From Raffaelea ambrosiae (taxonomy: Eukaryota; Ascomycota; Sordariomycetes; Ophiostomatales; Ophiostomataceae), in contig PCDI01000003.1 of assembly GCA_002778195.1 (NCBI GenBank), forward strand, positions 2,377,913 through 2,441,912: a stretch of 64,000 nt of DNA. The letters run 5' to 3'. Positions 42,376-53,571 of the stretch are shown here, in pieces. Positions within the stretch are counted from its first letter, which is position 1; every line of letters begins with the position of its first letter. The position numbers were made by a program, and so were the translations under genes. The notes under the pieces are model-generated. The model made no database searches. It was not told where the DNA came from and saw only the letters and a program-made list of their open reading frames with translations.

Positions 42376-45300
42376 ATGTCTCTCAAGCACAGACACAACA
42401 AGCGCGCCACCGACGCCGACGCCGTACCGAACCCCTACGAACAGCCGTCTACTGTCCACCACCAACACTATTCCGGCACCAACCGCATTCCCAGCATACG
42501 CCAGTTCCTCGCCAACCTCGACCGCGAAAAGAAAATCCGCGATGCCCAGATCGAGGAGCAGGAACGCGCGCGCGCCGCCGCCAGGGCGCAGGCAGCGGCC
42601 GCAGGCGTGGCGACGGCCACCATGGCCCCCGCAGCCGGCGGAGCGTTGGCAGCCGCAGGAGGCGGCGTGCTGGCCTCGGTCCTGCCAGCGGGTCTCCCGG
42701 CCGGTCTGCCGGCCAACCTCCCCGTTCGTCTGCCGCCGGACCGGGACGACTCCGACGTCACGGAGCACACGACGAATGTGGCGGCGCGGGCGGGCAAGAA
42801 CCGGAGAACGGTGCGCGACCCAGTGACCGGAAAGGGTGCGTTTTGAGTCTTGGTCTTGACTACCGGCAGATACGGCCCTGCTCTTCTTTTTCTCTTCTTT
42901 TTCTTCTATTCTCTTTTCCTCTTACTAACTGTCCAGATGTCCAAATCGACGACATGAGCTCGGCCCTGCTAGAACAGGTCAAGAACCCAGTAGTGAGTGT
43001 TTTTCTTCTATGCCTCAAAACTCACAGCGTTTCTCCATAGTCTGGACACTCTTCTGTCCTTGACATCTCACGATCTTTCTGTTGCTATCCGCTCCGTCGA
43101 CCTCTCACTAACCAACCGCCCCCAGCTCTCTGTACCAAATGCAAACCTCAACAAACCCACGACCGCCAAGACAGAACCCACCATGTCCGGCGAAGAGTAT
43201 CGCCGCATGCAAGACATCACCGCTCCCCCTGACCCCATCGAGCCCGGGTCCACCAGCGACGTGCCCATCCACGGCGAAAAGACCAACGTGCTCTTCCACC
43301 CCACCCCGGCCGTCAGCTACGAGCCCATGTACGCCAACATCGAAGCCCGCGCCAACTACCTGTGTGCCACCGTCTTCTTCTCCATCGTCTTTGGCGGCAT
43401 GCTCTTCGGGGCTCGTCTGTGGGGCATGCTGCCGCTGGGCTTTGCCGTGGCCTCGGGCGTCTTCATGTGGGCCAAGGAGCTGATTCGCCAGGGCCGCGAC
43501 ACCGAGTGGCTCAGCGAGCAGCGCCGCGGCGAGACCGCGGTCGTCAACCTGATCCCCGAATCCGTCGAGTGGCTGAACTCGGCACTCGCCGTCGTCTGGG
43601 GACTGATCAACCCAGACATGTTTGCCGCCGTTGCCGACACCCTCGAGGACATCATGCAGGCCTCTGTGCCGGCCGTTGTCGAGAACGTCAAGGTCAACGA
43701 CATCTCGCAGGGCAGCAATCCGCTGCGCGTCCTCAGCCTGCGCGCCCTGCCCGACAGCCACGTCCAGGACCTCAAGGACGAGATCCGCAAGCAGGACGAG
43801 GAGCTGCGCCGCAAGGACCCCGAGGAGATCGCGGCCGACGAGGCCGGCGGCGCCTTTTACAACCTCGAAGCCACCGTGGCCTACCACTCGCTGCCGTCGT
43901 CCGACGACGTGGCCTCCAAGGCGTCCCGCAACATGGGCATGCAGCTGGTCTTCTACCTGGGCGTGAAGGGCCTCTTCGGCGTGCCTTTCCCCGTCTGGGT
44001 CGAGCTCAACGGGCTCGTCTGCACTGTCCGCCTGCGCGTCTCCCTGGCCCCCAACCCGCCCTTTGTCAAGACCGTCAGCGCCACGCTCATGGGCATCCCC
44101 AAGGTCCACGCCAGCTGCATCCCGCTGCTCGAGAAGGGCGCCAACATCCTCAACCTGCCGCTGATCTCCAACTTTGTCAACTGGGCCATCGCCGCCATGG
44201 CCGGCCTCTATGTCGCGCCCAAGTCGCTGACCCTCGACATTGGCAAGATGCTGCAGGGCGACGACATTCAGAAGGAGACCGCCGCCCTGGGCGTGCTCTT
44301 TGTCCGCATCCACAAGGCCACCGGCCTCAGCAAGCAGGACAGCCGCGGCTCGCGCGGCGGCGGCTCCGATCCCTACATCTGCGTCGCCTTCTCCAAGTTC
44401 GGCAAGCCCCAGTACTGCACCCGCGTCATCCAGGACGACCTCAACCCCATCTTCTCCGAGACCGCCGCCCTGCTGGTCACCGCCGACATCATCCGCGCCG
44501 ACGAGCAGCTGTCGCTCGAGCTGTGGGACAGCGACCGCTCGTCGGCCGACGACGTCGTCGGCAAGGTCGAGCTCAGCATCCAGGAGCTGATCCAGCAGCC
44601 CGGCCGCATGTTCCCCCAGGTCTCGCGCCTGTCCGGCATGAAGGCCGACAGCACGATGCCGGGCGAGCTGCACTGGGAGGTCGGCTTCTTTGGCAAGACC
44701 CAGTTCCGCAAGGCCCTGCGCACCGATGGCAAGGACCCCTTCATTCCCAAGGCCCTGCAGGACAAGGAGGAGATGCAGGAGAGCCACGGCGTGCTCGACA
44801 ACGCCGAGGAGGATGCCGTCATCTGCACGCCCCCCGACCCGCTGTGGCCGAGCGGCATCCTCAGCGTGGTCGTCCACCAGATTGTCGGCCTCGAGCTCGA
44901 GAACCTCAAGGGCTCCGATGCCCGTGGCCGCCGCGGCGGCAAGCGCGAGTTTGAGCCTGCCCGCCCCGAAGCTGGCGAGCTCAAGGAGGAGCAGGGCAAG
45001 AAGCTGCCCAGCTCGTACTGCACCATTGTCCTCAACGACGAGCTCATGTACAAGACCCGCACCAAGGTCGTCTCCTCCAAGCCCATCTTCGAAGCCGGTA
45101 CCGAGCGGTTTATCCGCGACTGGCGCTCGGCCATTGCCACTGTGACCGTCCGCGATTCTCGCAACCGCCAGCACGACCCCATCATCGGTGTGGTCCCGCT
45201 CAAGCTGTCTGATATTCTCGTCAACGCCAGCCAGAGCACCCGCTGGTATCCGCTCGACGGTGGCATCGGCTTCGGACGCGTCCGCATCAGTGTCCTGTTT

Positions 45301-47198
45301 CGGTCTGTCGAGCTCAAGCTGCCGCCCGCCCAGGTCGGCTTCGGCGAGGTCGGCACTTTTGAGTTCATGTCCGACACCATCACCACTTCCGACTGGGCGC
45401 CCTCGTCGCGCGTCAAGGTCCATCTGCGCACAGGAGGCAGCTCGGCCCACATCAAAAAGGAGCGGTGCTCGCGTATTCCCGACAGCAACGGCTTGTGCTG
45501 GGACATTACCGGGCACCACCGCGGGTACCAGCGCTACGACGAAGACACCACGGCGGCCACCGATCAAGACGGCGGCAATGTCCAGCCGTTGCGGCCGACC
45601 ACCCAGCGCGTCCGCCTGCCAGTGCAGTACCGGTACCGCTCACCTATCTTTTTTGAGTTCCACGTCCCCGGCCGCCGTAGCAAGGACGCCTTTGCCTCCA
45701 TCTGGCTGCAGGACCTGGTCGACGGCGAGGTCAAGGACTTTGACATCCCCATCTGGAAGTGCGACAACCCCATGCGCCTGTCCCAGAACTACATCACCGA
45801 GGCGAATTACAAGACTGTTCCCGACATTGAAATCCAAGAGGTCGGCCGCCTCCACTTCCGCGGCCGCTTCAAGCCCGGCACCGACCGCGACCATCTCAAG
45901 TTTGTTAGCGACAACGATTCGCGCGAGACCATCGAGACCTGGGAGGCCTGCTTCGCCGAGGGAGTGCGCTCGGAGGAGGTCAAGGCCGAGGTGCCCGCCC
46001 TCATCCAAAAGCTACACGACGAGTCGCTCCAGCAGGGCCGCGACGTCCTGGCCAATGCCCACGAGGACGACAAGCAGGTGTGGCTGGCCAGGGACGGCAC
46101 CGATTGGACCGGCACGTTTGGCAAAGACCCGGCCGAGATGATGGTCGCCAGCGGCGAAGCACCTGATTTGGCTACCGCCAATGCCAAGATTCAGCACCAG
46201 CAGCACCAGCAGCAGCGTCGCCGCAGACGCCAGAGAAGCAACACGGTCCAGACCACGGCCACGTCTGCCACCACAGGCACCACAGGCACCACAGGCACCG
46301 GATCGGCATCCGTGCCCGGTGTCGGTGCCGCGGCCGCCGGCTTGACAGAGGCAGATTATAACGAGTTTTATGACGATGACGATGACGAAGATGATGACGA
46401 AGATGATTATGCGAGCAGCATTGGGCGGCAGTCCAGAGGAGGATCGCGTTTTTCGAGGGGATCCGCCGTGACGGGCGACCGGCAGACAGTGCAGACCATT
46501 GACACGTCTGCCCGGAATAGCTCGACATCACACTTGGCACCCCTCAGTCCGATCACGCCGATCACACCGACGAGCCCAACCAGTTTCACGGGTCCCAAGA
46601 GCCCCAAGAGTCCGACCCGACCGGCGACCGCCGCCCCGCGTATGAACGGTGTCCACACGGCCAATAATGGCAGCGGCAGCGGCAATGGCAGCGGCAGCGG
46701 CAGCAACAGCGGCAGCGATCGCTTGCGGCCGCCGAACTCGCCCATCAATGGGAGCCCGCTTGTAGCCCATGCCGTGGACGTGAACAAGCGGCGGCCGAGC
46801 AGCAGCAGCGCCATGAGTGGCATGAGCCGGAACTCTAGTGTTCTGCCCAAGAGCTCGAGTAGCACGCGGGGCCAAGGCGGTCTACATCCGGTGCGGCAGA
46901 TCAAGGACTACAAGGAGCGGAGTAGAGATCTGCACCGGAAGCACCGAGGACTGATGCAATGGTGAGCACAAGAAACCATCCCGGGCGAGCGAGAGCGTGA
47001 GAGAAGAAGAAGAGGCATTAAGCGAAGCGAGGAGAATCAATCGAGCGAAGCGAGGAAGGAAGAAGCTAACCAGATGACCACAGGGCACCGATGCGGAATC
47101 TGCAGTTTGCCAAAGACCAGGCCAAGTTCACGGTGCGCAGAGCATTGAATGTGGGGAAGCTGGACGGCCGGTCGCCGGATATCGAGACAGAAGCATAA
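42376..47198 (+). CDS. Mug190-like SMP/C2 lipid-transfer protein of ER contact sites
   Basis: Four exons: 42376-42835, 42937-42992, 43126-46961 and 47084-47198; 1488 residues in frame. Order: a basic, alanine-rich N-terminus; two hydrophobic hairpin segments at about 248-290 (YLCATVFFSIVFGGMLFG, MLPLGFAVASGVFMW); an SMP-like lipid-binding domain starting ETAVVNLIPESVEWLN through LYVAPKSLTLDIGKM; a first C2 domain (GVLFVRIHKATGL, SDPYICVAFSKFGKPQY); a second C2-like domain (GILSVVVHQIVGLELENL); then a region with FEFHVPGRRSKDAFASIWL and a long disordered, acidic (DDDDDEDDDED) and Ser/Gly-rich tail. This matches the fungal mug190 family, relatives of tricalbins tethering the ER to the plasma membrane. 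The tail ends in a short basic last exon joined at MQW-APMRNLQ. Intron 3 (46962-47083) has the CGAGCGAAGCGAGG motif. Confidence 0.88.
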
Positions 47199-47598
47199 AA
47201 GCACGTAACGACGACATGACACACGACATTGGGTTTGGGAAAAGCACACATGGAGCGTTTGGGCATTGGGTGTTTGGCTATTTCATTGCATGGGTTTATA
47301 TTTTTTCCGTATTTATTTTTCATCTTGTCACATCTTTACACATTTCTTTTGTTTTTGGATACGTTTCTTTTCGGTGCTTCTCATTTGGACACTCTGGACA
47401 CTTTGGAAAACTTTGGATACTTGGATAATTTGGATATCATTGTGGCTTTCATGCTTCACCTAGTTGTAGTACATAATAACGGCAACCCCCAATTTGACCT
47501 CACGAGCCGCTTGTATTGTACAAACCCCGTTTCAGGATCACTAACCATGCAATACGCAATGCATGGGGAACTGCTCTCTGGCTGCCTGGCTCGCCTGC
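47199..47598. other. Convergent 3' intergenic region
   Basis: 400 bp separating the Mug190-like and SART1 3' ends. It is T-rich on the plus strand near 47275-47440, with GGAC/ACTTTGGA-type short repeats (TTTGGA(C/T)A near 47380-47440). No gene. Confidence 0.5.
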
Positions 47599-49941
47599 TT
47601 AGTCCAGCCGCACACCGGCCTCCTTGCGCTTCTTGAGCTGCTGCGCGGTGGCCGAGCTCATGCCGACGTTCTGGCTGGCGTCCAGGATGCCCTCGGCCAT
47701 GTGGCGCTTCTCGGCCTCGATCTTCTTGAGCATCTTGTCGGTCTTGCCGCGGCCGCTGGTCTTGCCGTGGAAGCCGTGGCTCAGGGCGCGGAAGGCCTCC
47801 TTCTGGTTCAGCTGGCGGCCGTGCTCGTCGGTGTACTGCAGCTGGAAGTTGGGCTGGTACCGCTCCGTGTACAGGTCCTGCAGCATCCGCGACGTCTGGA
47901 ACTCGCGCTGCGCGTTCTGCTTGCGCGCCTGCTCTTCGCGCTCGCGCGTCGTCATGTTGCTCGTCCGCCCGTTGCTGTTGTTGCTGTTGTTGCCGCCGCT
48001 GCCGGCCCGGTCCTGCTCCCGCTTCCGCCGCGCCTCCTCCTCGATTCGCGCCAGCCGCACATTCCGCTCCGTCACAAACTCGGTGTGCTTGCGCAGCCGC
48101 GCGTTCAGGTCGGCTCCGCTGAGGTGGTCGTCGTCCGCGGCGCTCTTGTTCCGGCGGTCGGTGGCCGTCGGCGTGTCCAGGATGCCGCGGCCGCGGAGGA
48201 TCGACAGCGTCGCGCCCATGCCCTGGCTGATCTTCTTTTCTTCTTCCAGGCCCACGGGCAGATCCTTCGGCGTGCCATCCTCGTTGTACATGTCCTCTTC
48301 GCCGTCCTTCATCGCCACGTCCGAGTCGCTGTCGTCGTCGTCGTCCATGGCCGTCACTCTCTCTGCTTCCTGTTGTTGTTGTTGTTGTTGTTGTTGCTGC
48401 GCCTTCTTCTTGGGCCGTGACGCCTCGTCGTCCCGGTCTTCCGGCCGCTTCAGATTGCTCACAAACTCGGCCGTCTCGTCAATCACCAGCCCGCCGCCCC
48501 CCGTGGCCATAACCGCATCCTCGCCGTCGCGCTCGCCGGCGTTGTCGGGATTGGTGCCTCCCCCCTCCTCTTCTTCCTTCTCTTGCGACGCAGCCCGCAG
48601 CTGCCTGGCCAGGTCTTCCGGCCGCAGCCGCTTGCGCTTCTTGAGGGCGGCCCGCCGCTGCAGGGCCAGCGCGGCCTGCATGTCGTCCTCGTCCTGCAGG
48701 AGGTCGTCGTCCTCGTCGCTGGCCTTGCGTTTCTTCTTTCCTTGTGCCAGGGTGGCTGCTGCTGCGTCGCCGTCGCCGCCGCCGTCGATGTCCATGGCAT
48801 TGGCGTCGTCATCGCCGCCCCTGTCCTCTTCGGCCACCGGCTCGCCCGCAAACAAGACATCGTCTTCGTCTTCGATTGGCCGTGTCCTTGTCGCCTTCTT
48901 GGACTTGGACTTTTTCTTTTTCGGCTTCTTGACCTTGACCTCGGAGGCGTCGATGTAGTCCGAGGACGGGCCACCACTGCCGCCGTCGCCGCCGAGAATA
49001 TCGTCGATGCCGACACTGTCCATCATCTTTTGCCGTGTCGTGCCCGCCGCCGTGCCCAGAACGGTGCCGCCGTGTTTGTCGTTGCCGCTGCTACCCGCCA
49101 TGCCGCCATCCTGGCTGTCCGCCGCCGTGCCCAGAATCGCATTGGGATCCAGCGTGAACGCCTTGCGCTTCTTGCCGTAGATCTCTTCGTCGTACTGTCC
49201 CAGAATGCCTCCGCCTCCACCGCCGCCGAGCTGTTCGCTGTCGCCGCTCATCGGATCATAGGCCGGCCGCTTCTTCTTCAGGTCCAGCCGCTCCTGCAGG
49301 GCCTCCTTCTCGCGCAGGCCAATGTTCTCGAGCTCGTCGCCCTCGTCTTCGTTTTCCAGGATTGTCGCGTCCTTGAGCGTCAGGATCTGGTGAACGTCGC
49401 CGTCGCCGCCGTCGCCGCCGAGGAGAGCCGACATGTCGTGGCCGACCTTGAGCCCCGCGAGGTTGTCGTCGTCTGCAGAGGCCGCTGCCTTTTTCCGCGC
49501 CTCCTCCTCGGCCTCCAGCCTCTTCTTCTCCTCTTCTCGTTCCTTCTCGATCTTCTTTTGGCGCTTCTTCTGTCCCTTGAGCCATGCGCGGGCGTCGGCG
49601 TCGGCGTCCCCGTCTTTGGCGCCACCGTCCTTGTCGTCGCTCTCGCCGAGTGTCGAGCCTTCCAGCAGGGCCTTCCGCTGGGCCTTTTCGCGGGCGCGTT
49701 TGACCGCCTCGGCCTTTTCTTCGCGCCGGCGCTTGGCGAGCTCGGCCTCTTGGATTTTCTTGTAGTTGTCGTAGGCCTGGGCGTGGCGGCCGTCGAGGGT
49801 GGCGTTGGGGTCGTCATCCTCCTCATCCTCATCCCCATCACTCTGAGCGGCAGCAGCAGGCTTTTGCCCTGGGACGGGCAAGGGCTTCATGCCCATCTCC
49901 ACGCGGAGACGGTTGGTCTCCGCGAGCGTGGCGGCATCCAT
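47599..49941 (-). CDS. SART1/Snu66, U4/U6.U5 tri-snRNP component
   Basis: A single exon on the minus strand; 780 residues. It is strongly charged and coiled-coil rich, with lysine/glutamate-rich helices (KAEAVKRAREKAQRK, KGQKKRQKKIEKE) as in SART1. Family blocks: LKVGHDMSALLGGD, ILTLKDATILENEDEGDELENI (the tri-snRNP core string, in pieces), ALTL-type stretches, and at the C-terminus FQLQYTDEHGRQLNQKEAFRALSHGFHGK followed by GKTDKMLKKIEAEK. A DLNARLRKH helix and a glutamine run (about 525) also occur. It acts in the nucleus in assembly of the tri-snRNP before splicing. No intron is seen in this large gene. Acidic D/E runs and codon-repeat tracts expand the middle. Confidence 0.93.
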   Translation of the reverse strand: MDAATLAETNRLRVEMGMKPLPVPGQKPAAAAQSDGDEDEEDDDPNATLDGRHAQAYDNYKKIQEAELAKRRREEKAEAVKRAREKAQRKALLEGSTLGESDDKDGGAKDGDADADARAWLKGQKKRQKKIEKEREEEKKRLEAEEEARKKAAASADDDNLAGLKVGHDMSALLGGDGGDGDVHQILTLKDATILENEDEGDELENIGLREKEALQERLDLKKKRPAYDPMSGDSEQLGGGGGGGILGQYDEEIYGKKRKAFTLDPNAILGTAADSQDGGMAGSSGNDKHGGTVLGTAAGTTRQKMMDSVGIDDILGGDGGSGGPSSDYIDASEVKVKKPKKKKSKSKKATRTRPIEDEDDVLFAGEPVAEEDRGGDDDANAMDIDGGGDGDAAAATLAQGKKKRKASDEDDDLLQDEDDMQAALALQRRAALKKRKRLRPEDLARQLRAASQEKEEEEGGGTNPDNAGERDGEDAVMATGGGGLVIDETAEFVSNLKRPEDRDDEASRPKKKAQQQQQQQQQQEAERVTAMDDDDDSDSDVAMKDGEEDMYNEDGTPKDLPVGLEEEKKISQGMGATLSILRGRGILDTPTATDRRNKSAADDDHLSGADLNARLRKHTEFVTERNVRLARIEEEARRKREQDRAGSGGNNSNNSNGRTSNMTTREREEQARKQNAQREFQTSRMLQDLYTERYQPNFQLQYTDEHGRQLNQKEAFRALSHGFHGKTSGRGKTDKMLKKIEAEKRHMAEGILDASQNVGMSSATAQQLKKRKEAGVRLD

Positions 49942-50892
49942 TTTGCTGGGACGGGACCGGGGGGGAAGGGCGGCTGGCGGGAAATTCTTATGTGGTCGGG
50001 GGGGGTTCGGTTTCGGTTTCGGAAGGAGAGAGAAAGTATGACCCTCAGCTAGTGGTGAGACGACGTGGTCGGTAGAAAGGAAGGGGGGGAGTGAAGATCG
50101 CGAAAGTCGTGGTAGAAGAAGGCGACTTTCTGATAGAGAGCCTCTGCAAACACACTATTACGCCAGGCGGCGAATCAGACACCGAATGGCCGTTGGTTTG
50201 CTGGAGCCCAGTCCCACTCACGAGCGTGTCCACGTGACTGTATTACATAACTCTCTCCAAAAATTATTGTGGGGCACGACTGGTATAAAATTCTCGATAC
50301 AGATTTTTTTTGGGCCGCCCTCTTCTTTTTCCTTTCCTTTCTTCTTTTCTTAACCACGGATCTGTGCCCAGACGTCCTCTTCTTACCCGCAAGGGTCGAG
50401 TTAAGAGTCGATGTTTGCGGCAGCTCGATAACTTTATGGAGGCATCTCATTTTCTTCCAACAGGTGTCAAATATCATGTTTTTTTCCTGTCGACAGGTCC
50501 TAGAACAAACCGGTGCTATTTTCTGGGGAGAAGCCGAGTTCGCCGTCAAAAGCTGAGCGACGTGGACCAGAGAATCACCATGAACGTCATATTCCAAACC
50601 GTTTTCCGAGACCGTCGGTCTGTGAGGTTGGGGCAAACCATGACTGTCGTTACATTTCTATTTTTTTTATTTTGTTGTTTTGTTGCTTTGTGTGTCCTGC
50701 GTGATCGTGACTTCGTGATGGTCTTTCCTGGGCTTCTTGTTATGACTTTGCAGACCAGAGCCTGGTGATGCGAGACTCGTCTCCCTCCTTGGCTCTCTGA
50801 CTCTTCCCTGTGTCTCTGTGTCTTCTAGAGTCTGTCCCCAAGGTCCAGATGGCGTTGATGCACATGTCTTCTCTCTCTCCCCATCCCACGTC
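49942..50892. other. Intergenic between SART1 and nicotinamide riboside kinase
   Basis: 951 bp. The SART1 promoter is on the left; the kinase 3' end is on the right. T-rich segments occur around 50310-50340 and 50650-50680. I find no coding signal or RNA gene. Confidence 0.45.
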
Positions 50893-51990
50893 CTATGCAA
50901 AACCGCCCTTCTCAAACGCGTCCATCAGCACGTCCACGGCCCACGCCAGCGTCGTCTCCATGTCGACGTCCATGCCCCGGCCCAGCTGCGTGCGGATGCG
51001 GTTGGCGTCGAGCACCGCCCGGTCCGGCGTGCCCTCCACGTCGGCGTTCTCAAACAGCCACCGGTGCGTGTCCACGTAGTTGGGCCACACAATCTTGTCC
51101 ATGTAGCCCGGCGGGTCCTGCCAGAAGCCCTCGAGCGTCACGTAGCCGTCGCGGGCCTCGCGGCGCTGGGTGGCCTTGGCGCGGCTGACGCGCAGGAACA
51201 GGCGCACGTCGATGTATTCCATGGCCGGGCGCATGGCCTCGCAGTAGAGCAGGAAGCCGTCGAGGAAGCACAGTCGGAGATGGCTGTCGTCGCCGCCGCC
51301 CAGCGACAGCGCCGCGTAGCCCGGCTGCCCCGGCTGGGTCCAGGCGTGCACCTTGGCCTTCATGGCGGCAATGGTGTCGTCGGACACGGGGCACGGGCCG
51401 ACCGAGTTCTTGTCTTCCTTGGAAAAGAGGTCGGGCTGTGGTGGGGAGGTAAGCGAGGGGGTTTCAGAAGACAGAGCAGTGGAGGGCCGAGAGGAGGAGG
51501 AGGAGGAGGAGGAGGAGGAAGGGTCAGTGGAAGGGGCAGTCGAGGGGGGCAAGGGCGCAGACGGCGCAGACAGACGCGACGGATCGTCGTCCATGGAAAC
51601 GCCCCGTCGGCCGCTGCTGGCGCCGTGTCTGGTGGTTCTGCCGTGGTTCGTGCGGCGGGACAGGTGCGGGTTCACACTGACCGGCAAGGCGCCGTGCGCG
51701 CGGATGTACGCCAGCGAGCGCTCCATGTCGGGCAGCGAGATGGCCTCGGGGCAGTCCCAGTCGGCGAGGCCGTCGGCCTTGATGGGGATTCTTCCGGGGT
51801 CAGTGGGACGTTGGAACACGGGAAGCCACGGGCACGTCACATACTCATCGTCTTGCTTGTAAAAGTCGTCCTCGTGCAGGATGAACGCATGGGGGAAGAT
51901 GTCCCGCAGAAGACGAGCCAATGTGGTCTTGCCGCTGGACGAGCAGCCGCTGATGCCGACGATGACGGCTTTGCGGTCGTCGGTGGCCAT
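50893..51990 (-). CDS. nrk1: Nicotinamide riboside kinase
   Basis: Two exons on the minus strand: 51990-51845 and 51790-50893; 347 residues. The P-loop GISGCSSSGKTT is at 11-22 and the acceptor Asp pair appears in HEDDFYKQDDE; the splice joins this to IPIKADGLADWDCPEAI, matching kinase homologues. The excluded 54-bp intron (GTATGT...AAG) is in frame and stop-free, so retention would add 18 residues. Late motifs: LCFLDGFLLY, MEYIDVRLFLRVSR and DPPGYMDKIVWPNYV. The enzyme phosphorylates nicotinamide riboside to NMN with ATP in NAD salvage. A serine-rich, poorly conserved insert of about 90 residues (coded near 51400-51660) precedes the AMKAKV helix and makes the protein longer than yeast Nrk1 (about 240 residues). 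Confidence 0.92.
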   Translation of the reverse strand: MATDDRKAVIVGISGCSSSGKTTLARLLRDIFPHAFILHEDDFYKQDDEYVTCPWLPVFQRPTDPGRIPIKADGLADWDCPEAISLPDMERSLAYIRAHGALPVSVNPHLSRRTNHGRTTRHGASSGRRGVSMDDDPSRLSAPSAPLPPSTAPSTDPSSSSSSSSSSRPSTALSSETPSLTSPPQPDLFSKEDKNSVGPCPVSDDTIAAMKAKVHAWTQPGQPGYAALSLGGGDDSHLRLCFLDGFLLYCEAMRPAMEYIDVRLFLRVSRAKATQRREARDGYVTLEGFWQDPPGYMDKIVWPNYVDTHRWLFENADVEGTPDRAVLDANRIRTQLGRGMDVDMETTLAWAVDVLMDAFEKGGFA

Positions 51991-52634
51991 GGCTTGTGTT
52001 TTTTTTTTTTTTGAGAGAGAGAGAGACAGAGAGACTTTCCAATTTCCACCAGCCCGGTGGGGATGCAACGGCCGGCGGCGAGCCTTATGGAAGGCACGAG
52101 GGACAAAAGCAGACCAGACAAACTAGGCAGGCGCAACGAGATAATGGCCGTTTTTTTCTTCTTTTTTCTTCTTTTTTTTTTTTAAATCTTACACATGCCA
52201 GTGGCCCCGCACTAGGCAAGTTGGTCTAGCCGGGTCGTCCAGCTCCAGGCCTCTTCGTGCAGCGCATTTCCAAGCATCCACTGGTTTCGTCTACAGGCCT
52301 AGCTGCCCGTGTGTACGGGTTTCCACGCCTGCAGACCTGCACCCAGACAAGCTGTGCACGACTCTACTTCGCCCCGCCAAGGCTCCAAGTCAGCGTTCTT
52401 TACGTCAAGCTTGCGAGAAAGGTGCGCTGTAGTTGACGATTGCCCCGTACCCGCAGGAAGAGGAAAGGATGAAAGTGTGTTAGTAAGATTTGTGGGGCGA
52501 TCCTATCACCAGCCAGTATTTCTGTATCCAAAAATCGCAGCCCGTCATCGTTGACGAGAGCCATCACAGGAGCTCTTCCGCAGCTTCCCCATCCCATCTT
52601 GCTCGACCATTGCGCCCCCCCCCCCTCCCCCACC
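51991..52634. promoter_or_regulatory. Divergent promoter of NR kinase and peptidyl-tRNA hydrolase
   Basis: 644 bp between head-to-head starts. It contains T runs near 51999-52011 and 52149-52183 and a C run just before the hydrolase ATG. No specific site is recognised. Confidence 0.45.
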
Positions 52635-53571
52635 ATGACCTGGAGCATAGACGAGGTCTTCACGCAGCCGACCACGGTCGTGCTGACGACCAGCATCGTC
52701 ACGTTCATCTCGGGCTTCCTCCTCGGCGTCTACTCGATCCGCGGCTACCTCATCCCGCCTGCGCTGGCCGACCAGCGCCGCCACAACCTGACGGACCCCT
52801 ACGAGAGCGACGAGTCCGACATTGACGACGACGCGATCCTCGACCACGCGCCCAACTGGGCCAACGGCGAAGACGCCGACCGCCGCGACGGCCTGCGCGC
52901 CGCCCCGGCCAAGAGCAGCGCCAAGAGCAGCAGCAGCAAGGACAAGGCCAGCCCAGGCATTCTGGCCAGCACGGAGGCCAGCACCTATACCAACGAGGAG
53001 TGCAAGCTGGTGCTGGTTGTCCGTTCCGACCTCGGCATGACCAAAGGTATGTTTTCTTTCCTCGCTATTCGTTCCTCACTTCGCTCGTTTTCTGTTTCCT
53101 TCCTCGCTTTTTTCTTTCCTCGCTTTTTCTTTCCTTGCTTCGCTCGCTTTCTGTTTTTCTTTCTCGCTTTTTTCTTCCTCGCTTCGCTTCTGTTTGTTTC
53201 CCCACTTTGCTCGCTTTCTTGTTCCTCGCGTACTAACTTCTCCAGGCAAAATCGCTGCTCAGTGCGGCCACGCCACCCTTGCCTGCTACAAGTCCATCCA
53301 CCGCGCGGCCGCCGACGACGCCGCCTCCCCGGCCGCCCGCCAGCTCCGCAACTGGGAACGCGGCGGCCAGGCCAAGATCGCCGTCCAGGCCAAGGGCCAG
53401 GACGCCCTCCTCGAACTCATGGGCACCGCCCGCAGCCTCGGCATCACGGCCGAGGTCATTGCCGACGCCGGCCGGACGCAGATCGACCCCGGCAGTCTGA
53501 CGGTGCTCGGCGTCGGGCCGGCACCGAAGAGTCTCGTGGACAAGGTGACGGGGAACTTGAAGCTGCTGTAG
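52635..53571 (+). CDS. pth2: Peptidyl-tRNA hydrolase 2 (Pth2) with N-terminal membrane anchor
   Basis: Two exons, 52635-53046 and 53246-53571; 245 residues. The N-terminus carries a hydrophobic segment (VLTTSIVTFISGFLLGVYSI, about 16-35), then an acidic linker with DESDIDDD and a Ser/Lys-rich stretch. The Pth2 fold runs from about 126 to the end: CKLVLVVRSDLGMTK, GKIAAQCGHATLACYK (both catalytic-site blocks), IAVQAKGQ, ITAEVIADAGRTQI, PGSLTVLGVGP. It releases peptides from prematurely dropped tRNAs; the anchor resembles mammalian PTRH2/Bit1, which sits on mitochondria. The splice in GMTK-GKIA is unambiguous. The 199-bp intron is built from repeats of the TTCCTCGCTT type. Three nested short repeats make it twice the usual intron length. 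Confidence 0.93.

Noticed and set aside
43108..45567. 819-codon open frame antisense to the Mug190-like gene
   Set aside because: An antisense shadow caused by third-position GC; the real gene has complete SMP and C2 motifs on the plus strand.
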